Part shown: in pieces, positions 58,501-64,000 of the stretch | Layout of the letters: the number at the start of each line of letters is the position of its first letter | Numbering within the stretch: the stretch's first letter is position 1 | Assembly (NCBI GenBank): GCA_903840165.1 | Contig: CAIMEY010000047.1 | Coordinates: forward strand, 62,001-126,000 | Direction: 5' to 3' | Length of the DNA: 64,000 nucleotides | Source: an uncultured Myxococcales bacterium | GTDB lineage: Bacteria; Myxococcota_A; UBA9042 | The notes under the pieces: generated by a model | Seen by the model: only the letters and a program-made list of their open reading frames with translations | The model's database searches: none | What the model was told of the DNA's origin: nothing | Position numbers and translations under genes: made by a program

Positions 58501-58745
58501 CAGGAGCCGCTGTTGTCGACGCTGACATCGCCGGGACTGAGCGAGTCCAGAGGGACATCGGCATCAACGCTAGAAATATCTATATCTTCAATAGTTTTAC
58601 TGTCCTCTGCGTTGACCTCGACCAGGGAATCCAGGGAGAATGGATTGAGGTCATTGCCGGCCCCTTGACCCACGGGATTGGGCGTAGCGGTGCTACAGCT
58701 GACCAGCAAGATCCCTGAAACTACAAGTAAATAATAAGACTTCAT
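55539..58745 (-). CDS. Large lipoprotein with 21 Cys repeats and C-terminal ALK-type glycine-rich domain
   Basis: This encodes 1,068 residues. ATG at 58745 has GGGAG upstream. The lipobox ILLVSC gives lipid Cys17, then a short acidic tether. After a MopE-type motif (TCNGQDDDCNGLTDEG), about 21 copies follow of a disulfide-type unit that alternates two forms: C-D-D-x-N-x-C-T-x-D-S-C-x(4)-G-C and C-x-D-x-N-x-C-T-x-G-D-x-C-x-x-G-x-C. The C-terminal 240 residues are a glycine-rich domain of the ALK/LTK type, with IEVWGAQGGISSGGGGG and SLIVGQQGG. That pairing is uncommon. It is expected on the cell surface; function unknown. Confidence 0.85.
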   Translation of the reverse strand: MKSYYLLVVSGILLVSCSTATPNPVGQGAGNDLNPFSLDSLVEVNAEDSKTIEDIDISSVDADVPLDSLSPGDVSVDNSGSCPGGSGCPCLANGDCQTELCIDVPGGKACAQPCADACPDGFSCSPVTFGSDIANFCVPRLLHLCDPCANSKDCASLGITGAACVDLSGDGHFCGIPCQGGCPDGYACKNVKNTEGSSSDQCVRSGSGAAAQCPCSDAAKAAKLSTTCATAYPGPENTTVFCPGNRSCNVGGLTACDAPAPVTETCNGQDDDCNGLTDEGDCDDNNACTTDSCAGKEGCKHTALGGACDDGNACTSGDVCTAGVCKSGTALQCNDANPCTQDACLPASGCTNTVLDGQSCDADGDACTAGDACVGKVCTAGPVTGCDDKNACTIDSCDTKSGQCVHDPVTDGVACDDGTLCTVADSCQSGKCKGKAANCDDTNECTADTCLPATGCQHTPMNGPCDDLNPCTLADTCDQGNCAPGKPVACNAGDACMIGKCDLNSGNCSYLPVGPGTPCDDANICTDLDTCSAGNCSGKAKNCDDNNACTMDSCDLSQGCVYAAQSGPCSDGNACTVGDVCGAGKCTGNAIDCDDGNACTQDSCVPASGCSHTTVPVGTPCSDNSQCTAVDVCNGDQCAGVLISCDDGNPCTDDSCDAKAGCSHLANTAPCTDSNACTSGDVCKASLCVGAPVNCADGNVCTLDACDPGLGCIFPAVAGNCDDKNACTSGDSCAAGKCTGSAIVCNDNNVCTLDSCNIAQGCVYTPQSVDCSDSNACTSGDTCSGGVCTGSAMSCDDNNPCTTDSCNVNTGCAHANLADGASCGANLTCQAGVCAANKCTGTLTFQYTGKIESWPIPACAGPVTIEVWGAQGGISSGGGGGLGAKVQGTYNSPGSTLSLIVGQQGGTAPYPAGGGGGSFVANGNTPVLVAGGGGGAYQNWANPGASTILANAGNGTGGAQSNLGGGGGGFTVDGQPPIYGGRSFLNGGAGGSRYPANEANCANGGFGGGGGSSMNGNFNAGGGGGYDGGKSGNGNAATGGSSYINPAVTGSKHTPGTNSGDGKIVLTW

Positions 58746-58968
58746 CGCGTCTCCCGGACCGTAGATGTACAGTGTGCCGCTTGGGGCGGGATTTGGCTAG
58801 TGTACTTCAAGACGTGCTTGTGAAAGGTCCAACAAATCAAGGACCAGCAAGGCGTTCGCAATCGATGGCGTTGCCTGCCCGCGCGCCGCGACTGCTCGAC
58901 TTGCCAAACGGAGCCGGTCTGGGCACCATCTCGCGCCCGCGAATCGTCTTTTCGCTCAGGTCATTGTC
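58746..58968. promoter_or_regulatory. Divergent promoter region (223 bp)
   Basis: It lies between the minus-strand Cys-repeat lipoprotein and the plus-strand zinc-ribbon/TPR gene and must carry promoters for both. I could not define -35/-10 boxes. Confidence 0.4.
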
Positions 58969-61017
58969 ATGAAGCTGTTTTGTCCTTCCTGCGAAATTGT
59001 TGTCGAAGTGCCAGATACGGACCTGCGCTGTCCGCAGTGTCACCGGGCCCTGCAAGCGCAGGGTCAGGTCGGGACGGCAGCTACACAACCACGCAAGCCC
59101 CTGATCGTTTTGGCAGCTCTGCTGGTTCTCGGTGGCGCGGCGGGCGGTGCGTGGTGGCTGCATCGTTCGGCCCCGGGCACGACGACCCCAGCTGCCGGGC
59201 CAAGTGCTGCAGCCGGTGTAGCGGGAGACAGTGTCGCGGCGCGCTTGCAACGTGCGGGACTTCAAGGTGATCGTGCCGTTGCGCCGGGGACAGCCGATGA
59301 AGCGCTGACCCGCGATGCCAAGCAGGCCAAGGACGTGGCGAGCCTGCTGAAGTCCGTGATGGGGCAGGGGAAACTTCAGGCTCTGTCGCCTTTGGCGCGG
59401 CGGCGTACGGTCGTCGACAATACGGCGGCCCTGTGGGCGCACATTCAGGCCGGCAAGGCTGAGCCGGTGCATTCGGTTGAGGCCGCTTGGCTCGCCTATG
59501 CCTTGGCGACCGCTCGGGGTGAACATCCTGAAATCGTCGTAGATTCAGGTGGTTTGCAGACTCTCCTGCTGTTCTCGCGTACGCGCGTTGGCGTGCGGGT
59601 GGGCGGAACCATCATCGAGCCCTTTGCCAGTACGCCCATGACCAAACCCATTGTTCTGCCTCTGGATCGCGCGGCTGCGTGGTGGCTGCTACAACGGGCC
59701 CACAGCGAGCGCGTTCGCGGCGATTTCCAGTTGGTCAGTGCGGACTTGCTGGCTGCCGAGGCCTTGACACCTGGGGAAGCTGCGATTCAGTTTGCCCGGT
59801 GTGTCGCCGACCTGGACCAGGGGATGCCCGATGTCGGCCTGCCCAAATGCGAATCGGCGCTGGCCCACCAAGAAGACCCGCTGGCCCGCCTTTTCATGGC
59901 GGAAATCGCCGGTTCCATGGATCAGCCGGTCAAGGCCTTTCAGCGCGTGGAAGAGGCCCTCAAGGCGGCGCCGGATCTGCCGGAAGCACTTGTTACCAAA
60001 GGGATGTTGACCGCTCAACGTATCTCAACAGTGCCCGATGCGCAAAAGGTCGAGCAGAAGACGCAGGCCAAAGCCCTATTTGAAAAGGCTTTAACCAAGG
60101 ATCCAGCGGCCACCGGGGCCCGCGCTGGTCTGGCGCAGCTCCTGCTCGTCGACCATGACGAAGCCACGGCCGAAAAGATTCTTCGCGAGGCGGTTACCCA
60201 GTACAAGGACCTGGAATGTGCAATGATCCTCTCGGATTTGCTGCGTAGCCGTAAGCAAAACGCCGAAGCCGTGCAAGTCCTTGAGACCCTGGGTTCGCCG
60301 GTGGACGACGAACGCTATGTTTCTGCGTTCATCCAGGCGCTGCTGGCCAATCAGCAGGCGGACAAGGCGCTGGTCGTGGCGGAAAAGGCGCACACGGACA
60401 ATCCCGGCAATCGACAGATCGCCTTAATTCGTGCGGATTTGCTGCGCCAAAGCGGGCGCATTGCCGATGCCATTGCCGCCATCGAACCCCTGACCCATTG
60501 GGGCGCCGACACCGAGCGAATGAACTTGCTGATGGCCCAGCTGTTTTTGCAGGATCAGAAGGCCGATAAGGCCCTGGCGATCGTCGAACCGATTGCGACC
60601 AAGCATCCCGATGAGCGTGATCCGAATACGCTTTTGCTGATGACGTACTTGCTCGTCGGGCAAAAGGACAAGGCCAACACCTTGGCGTCCAAGCTCATCG
60701 CGCAAAAGGTGCTGAAAATGGCGGAAGTCGTTGATATCCTGCTGCGATCTGGCGACCATGAGACGGCCGAGGCGCTGCTTGTGGCCGACGTCAAGGTGGC
60801 GCCTTCGGCTGAAACGGTGACGTTGCTCGGCATGATTTACACGGCTTCTGGACGCAAAGAGAAGGCCTTGGAACTCAAGGCAGAACTTGGCAAGGCGGGC
60901 GACAAGGCCAAGCCTTTGCAAGACGCCCTGGACAAGGCCATCACCGGCGCAGAAGCCGAACTCAAGGCCATGAAAGAAGGGGCCAAAGAAGGCGGTCCAC
61001 CGCCGGAGATGCCATGA
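58969..61017 (+). CDS. Zinc-ribbon, single-span TPR protein
   Basis: This encodes 682 residues. The N-terminus has the ribbon CPSC...CPQC (Cys5, Cys8, Cys21, Cys24), as in small zinc-ribbon adaptors. A transmembrane helix follows (residues about 44-64, PLIVLAALLVLGGAAGGAWWL). The rest is TPR-like helices in the periplasm (for example KAFQRVEEALKAAPDLPEAL, RIADAIAAIEPLTHWG, KADKALAIVEPIATKHPDER). The stop overlaps the next start by four bases (ATGA), so translation of the RsmG-like gene is coupled to it. Such proteins often scaffold envelope complexes; the partner is unknown. Confidence 0.85.
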   Translation: MKLFCPSCEIVVEVPDTDLRCPQCHRALQAQGQVGTAATQPRKPLIVLAALLVLGGAAGGAWWLHRSAPGTTTPAAGPSAAAGVAGDSVAARLQRAGLQGDRAVAPGTADEALTRDAKQAKDVASLLKSVMGQGKLQALSPLARRRTVVDNTAALWAHIQAGKAEPVHSVEAAWLAYALATARGEHPEIVVDSGGLQTLLLFSRTRVGVRVGGTIIEPFASTPMTKPIVLPLDRAAAWWLLQRAHSERVRGDFQLVSADLLAAEALTPGEAAIQFARCVADLDQGMPDVGLPKCESALAHQEDPLARLFMAEIAGSMDQPVKAFQRVEEALKAAPDLPEALVTKGMLTAQRISTVPDAQKVEQKTQAKALFEKALTKDPAATGARAGLAQLLLVDHDEATAEKILREAVTQYKDLECAMILSDLLRSRKQNAEAVQVLETLGSPVDDERYVSAFIQALLANQQADKALVVAEKAHTDNPGNRQIALIRADLLRQSGRIADAIAAIEPLTHWGADTERMNLLMAQLFLQDQKADKALAIVEPIATKHPDERDPNTLLLMTYLLVGQKDKANTLASKLIAQKVLKMAEVVDILLRSGDHETAEALLVADVKVAPSAETVTLLGMIYTASGRKEKALELKAELGKAGDKAKPLQDALDKAITGAEAELKAMKEGAKEGGPPPEMP

Positions 61018-61712
61018 GCCAGCGCGCAGTGCTGCCGACGACTCCCCCTGTTGCCAAGAGGCCTGTTGGCACGGCGGCGGAGGCTTTTGCCGACCTGGAG
61101 GCCCATGCTGCCCTGGTGAATCTCTCCGAATTCTTGCCTGATTCTGAGAAGTTCGCGCACCTTGTGCGGGTCCTTGTCGACCACGCTGCCCGCACCAACC
61201 TCATCGGCGATCCAACGCCGCATGGCGTCGCGGACCACGTGCTGGAGGCGATGTGCCTGGCCCAATGTGCGCGATTAGCTTTGCAAAAAGTGCCCTTGCG
61301 TATCGTGGACGTTGGTGCCGGCGCTGGCCTAGAGGCTTGGACCCTCGCCGCGATTTGGCCCGAAGCGCAGGTGATTGCCGTAGAACCGCGGGGTTTGCGG
61401 CACGCCTTCGTGTCGACCCTGGTTGCTGAGACCGGCCTGAACAACATGGAAGTCTTGGGCAAATCCCTACACGCCGCTGAATTGCCGGCCAACTTCGACC
61501 TAGCCACGGCGCGGGCGGTTTGGCCTCCTGCGGAATGGTTGGCCAAGGCTCGATTGCTTCTGGCGACAGGCGGCGTTGTCGGCGTGCACGGCTCTGGTGC
61601 AGCTCCGGTATTTGCCAAATTTTTGCGAGGCTTAGGTTGGGATGTGCCAGCAGCGCGAGACGTGCCTGGAGAGCGTGGGCACGCCGTGGCCGTCGCGGCG
61701 CCGCGTCTGTAG
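61014..61712 (+). CDS. rsmG: RsmG-like 16S rRNA m7G methyltransferase (divergent)
   Basis: This encodes 232 residues. The Rossmann motif is RIVDVGAGAGLEAWTLAAIWP, preceded by RTNLIGDPTPHGVADHVLEA and followed by a VEPRGLRHAFVSTL segment and FDLATARAV, the order seen in RsmG (GidB). Motif details deviate: the usual GxGxPG is GAGAGLEAW. The enzyme would methylate G527 of 16S rRNA; the alternative is a related small-molecule methyltransferase. It overlaps the TPR gene stop by ATGA, which is an unusual neighbour for rsmG. Convergent with serA across a 79-base gap. Confidence 0.75.
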   Translation: MSQRAVLPTTPPVAKRPVGTAAEAFADLEAHAALVNLSEFLPDSEKFAHLVRVLVDHAARTNLIGDPTPHGVADHVLEAMCLAQCARLALQKVPLRIVDVGAGAGLEAWTLAAIWPEAQVIAVEPRGLRHAFVSTLVAETGLNNMEVLGKSLHAAELPANFDLATARAVWPPAEWLAKARLLLATGGVVGVHGSGAAPVFAKFLRGLGWDVPAARDVPGERGHAVAVAAPRL

Positions 61713-61791
61713 CAGCTTGCCAAGCACTTTCAGCTAGTTGCTTGCTGATGCGACGAAGAGCCGTGCTCGGCCTAGTTTGCTTAGGGGCAGT

Positions 61792-62754
61792 CTAGCGAAC
61801 CGGCTGATTCACCGCATTTTCTACAATGCCGTCGCGGAGATAGCGCACCACTTGTTCGGCGATCTGGATGCCGACGTTGTCTTGGGCCTCCACTGTGGAA
61901 GCGCCAATGTGCGGCGTACACAGCACCCGCGGGTGGGCCAGCAGGGGGTTGTCGGCCGGCGTCGGCTCTTGGGCGAACACATCCAAGGCGGCCGCGCCAA
62001 CCTGTCCAGATTCAAGGGCTTGCAGCAGGTCCGCCTCGACGACGATCCCGCCCCGCGCCGCATCGATCAGCCAAGCGCCCTTCTTCATTTGCCCAAGGAT
62101 CTTCGCGTCAAACCAGCCGCGCGTTGTCGCCAAGAGGGGCACGTGCAGCGTGACGGCATCGGCCAAGGCCAACAAAGCTGGCAGTTCAAGCAGTTGCACG
62201 CCCAATTCTCCAGCCTGTGCCGCCGTCAGCTGGGGGTCATAGGCCACGACCTTCATGCCCAGGGCCTGCGCCTTGCGCGCGACAATCTTGCCAATGGCCC
62301 CTAGGCCGACCACGCCCAGGGTCCGACCTTGCAGTTCCACGCCAAGAAACTTCGACTTTTCCCACTTGCCGCTCTTGGTCGACTGGTTGGCCTCGGTCAA
62401 CTTGCGCGCCAGGGCAAACAGGTAGCCAAGGGCCAACTCCGCAACTGCATTGTTGTTTCCCCCGGGCGTGTTCATCACCAGGGTGCCGTTGGCCGTTGCG
62501 GCCGGGACGTCCACGTTGTCGACGCCAGCGCCAGCCCGGCCTATTACTTTGAGTTTCTTGGCAAAACCAAAGGATTCAGCCTTGACCTTGGTCATTGACC
62601 GTACCAGCAGCGCGTCGTAGTCGCCGATGATGGCGTTGAACTGATCGGGGCTGAGGCCCGTCTTGACGTCGACCTCAATAATGCCAGATTGTTTAAGTAA
62701 TTCAACACCTTGAGGGGCAATAGGGTCGCTCACGAGCACGCGGAACTTGGACAT
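61792..62754 (-). CDS. serA: D-3-phosphoglycerate dehydrogenase, short form
   Basis: This encodes 321 residues from the ATG at 62754 (AGGAGGG three bases upstream); the open frame to 62901 has no ribosome site. It oxidises 3-phosphoglycerate with NAD for serine synthesis. The NAD site is VVGLGAIGKIVARKAQALGM with the YDP strand end. Catalytic residues are Arg234 (DAARGGIV), Glu263 (DVFAQEP) and His282 (PHIGAST). It ends just after the catalytic domains, without a C-terminal ACT or intervening domain, so it is the short type not expected to be inhibited by serine. A related 2-hydroxyacid dehydrogenase is the alternative. Confidence 0.9.
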   Translation of the reverse strand: MSKFRVLVSDPIAPQGVELLKQSGIIEVDVKTGLSPDQFNAIIGDYDALLVRSMTKVKAESFGFAKKLKVIGRAGAGVDNVDVPAATANGTLVMNTPGGNNNAVAELALGYLFALARKLTEANQSTKSGKWEKSKFLGVELQGRTLGVVGLGAIGKIVARKAQALGMKVVAYDPQLTAAQAGELGVQLLELPALLALADAVTLHVPLLATTRGWFDAKILGQMKKGAWLIDAARGGIVVEADLLQALESGQVGAAALDVFAQEPTPADNPLLAHPRVLCTPHIGASTVEAQDNVGIQIAEQVVRYLRDGIVENAVNQPVR

Positions 62755-62911
62755 GAACCCTCCTGGGCAACATATGGGGAACATTTGCCCAGCCAGCAAG
62801 ACAGCGGTGGGCGCGCGATTGGTGCGTTCGGCACCCCCTGTTCGCGACACGGGCCTGCAAAGGGTGGTCGCTGGTATCGATGCTGTCAATGTGCCTGGCA
62901 AGTATCCGAGA

Positions 62912-64000
62912 TTACAGATTATTTTGGCATGGCGCGCTGCTGCGCAGATCGATGAACCATAGGGGGTGCAGGCAGTAGTCTAGGGAGAAGCCTGTCTTGG
63001 TGCTGGGGTCATAGCTGGCCTTGCTGGCCTGAGGCAAAGTCCGCGCCGCCAAAGCGTAAGCCGGGTCGAGCACGGGCGTCCCGCGCGGAAGATCGTAGTA
63101 CGTCGTGTTGCCGCTTGGCTTCCAGGCCCAGGCCCAAGGCGGACGGCCGAAGTCAGCTTGGGCGCTGAGGAACTTGCTGCCGATGCCGCTGGTGCTGCCA
63201 CTGGGTCTACCGGTGGGCGGCGTGTACACGTAGAGGGCGTCCTGCCAAAGGCCGTCAGTTCCTGCCTCGTCGCGATGTGGCCACCACACATCGTGTAGTG
63301 CTCGCAGGCTGTAATGGGTGGTCACGGCTGGATTGGCCGCGTTCCCGGGCGCTTGGGCGATCGCACCTGGCAAGTAGTCGACAAAAAGCCCCTTTGTTTT
63401 GAGGTCTTGATTGACCACGCACTGGGGAATGGCGAGAAGCCCACTGCCATTGCCGGCGTCGGCCCAGAGGCAACTCTGGTGGGTGCCTGCGGTCAAATAG
63501 AGCAAGGCCCGCCTTGGTTTACAGCCGACCATGCCCTCACAGCCATAGGTATCGGTGGCATCGCTCACCGTGGGAAACAACGTGTCGGTGGGCAAGATAG
63601 CGCGCACAAAGCTGCCGAGTTGGCTGCTCAGGCCGTTGTCGGGGGTCAGCCACAGCCACATTTGTTCGTCATTTTTCGCCTTAAACCAGGTGGTTAGCGC
63701 AATGGGTGCCTCGCTTGGCCACTTACGCACGGCAATCTGGGCGCCGGCGGTGTCGTTGTCGGCCGCGACGCCGGGAGGCAGACCGGGTCGACTGGGCCAA
63801 TACACGGTATAGGTAAGGAAATAGTGGCTTTGGGTCTCAATGACGGTCCATGCCACGTCGGCCAGGGCCTGATAGGCAGCGGTGCCCGTCGCATTGTTGC
63901 TGGCGTGCCAATCCCCATCAAAATCAGGGGCCATGGGCAAGTCGGCACCGCTCAGCACGCCTTGGCGCCAAATGGGTGCGTAACGGCGGGCGAGTTGCGC
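62912..64000 (-). CDS. Unrecognised protein, 5' truncated by the window edge
   Basis: The frame is open from 64000 to the TAA at 62912, so the start lies beyond the window; 362 residues are seen. A GTG at 63958 would be an internal start, but the upstream codons (reading LARRYAPIWRQGV) look coding. It has no repeat or motif I recognise. It has scattered Trp/Tyr (WTVIETQSHYFLTYTVYWP), a CEGMVGCKPRRAL segment and ends in a Cys-containing tail (YCLHPLWFIDLRSSAPCQNN). It could be an extracellular beta-sandwich protein. It lies 157 bases upstream of serA on the same strand. Confidence 0.65.
   Translation of the reverse strand, partial: AQLARRYAPIWRQGVLSGADLPMAPDFDGDWHASNNATGTAAYQALADVAWTVIETQSHYFLTYTVYWPSRPGLPPGVAADNDTAGAQIAVRKWPSEAPIALTTWFKAKNDEQMWLWLTPDNGLSSQLGSFVRAILPTDTLFPTVSDATDTYGCEGMVGCKPRRALLYLTAGTHQSCLWADAGNGSGLLAIPQCVVNQDLKTKGLFVDYLPGAIAQAPGNAANPAVTTHYSLRALHDVWWPHRDEAGTDGLWQDALYVYTPPTGRPSGSTSGIGSKFLSAQADFGRPPWAWAWKPSGNTTYYDLPRGTPVLDPAYALAARTLPQASKASYDPSTKTGFSLDYCLHPLWFIDLRSSAPCQNNL

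Noticed and set aside
1..64000. rRNA, tRNA genes, insertion sequences or prophage
   Set aside because: I saw no cloverleaf-like, transposase or phage structural sequence; fibre-like features in one gene are not enough to call a prophage.

Overview
The window is GC-rich, densely coded bacterial chromosome that looks like a member of the Myxococcota or a related deltaproteobacterial lineage. The evidence is the kind of proteins present. At least nine lipoproteins are encoded, several with long Asp/Ala/Ser-rich tethers after the lipidated cysteine. Disulfide-type cysteine repeats recur in several genes, and one protein ends in a MYXO-CTERM-like tail. This placement is inference from protein style; no rRNA or tRNA gene and no mobile element was recognised.

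Region 1 (1-13.7 kb) opens with the 3' two thirds of a large NAD-dependent glutamate dehydrogenase. It is followed by a surface or secretion block, mostly on the minus strand: a small exported protein, a tail-fibre-like protein with a discoidin-type domain, and a tight three-gene operon (TPR protein, Cys-rich lipoprotein, subtilisin-like lipoprotein protease). A divergent lipoprotein with an outer beta-propeller and an unusual radical SAM enzyme complete the block.

Region 2 (13.7-34.9 kb) is energy metabolism. It holds aconitase B, a partial complex I locus in the order nuoE-F-J-K-L-M-N (G, H and I are absent between F and J, and A-D are not in the window), polyphosphate kinase, and an acyl-CoA oxidation cluster. 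That cluster has three acyl-CoA dehydrogenase-family proteins and a stand-alone B12-binding mutase subunit. A threonine-synthase-like PLP enzyme and a class I fumarase follow on the plus strand. Glutamate dehydrogenase, aconitase, fumarase, acyl-CoA dehydrogenases and complex I fit aerobic heterotrophy on amino acids and fatty or branched-chain acids.

Region 3 (35-59 kb) is an accessory surface-protein region: an FG-GAP/UnbV protein with the sorting tail, a thioredoxin-TPR lipoprotein, and a 9.2-kb gene for a protein of about 3,060 residues. That giant protein has about 28 copies of a 65-residue motif behind Lys/Ala-rich, acidic and Gly/Pro/Gln-rich segments. Downstream are a Cys-rich lipoprotein, a TolB-like propeller lipoprotein, an NHL/Vgb-like propeller lipoprotein, a CotH-kinase-family lipoprotein, a leucine-carboxyl-methyltransferase-type enzyme, and a lipoprotein combining 21 Cys repeats with an ALK-type glycine-rich domain. 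The giant gene is the best candidate for something undescribed.

Region 4 (59-64 kb) holds a zinc-ribbon/TPR membrane protein translationally coupled to an RsmG-like methyltransferase, a 3-phosphoglycerate dehydrogenase, and the 3' part of an unrecognised gene running off the end. Starts were chosen from Shine-Dalgarno spacing and signal peptides, and often differ from the longest open frame.
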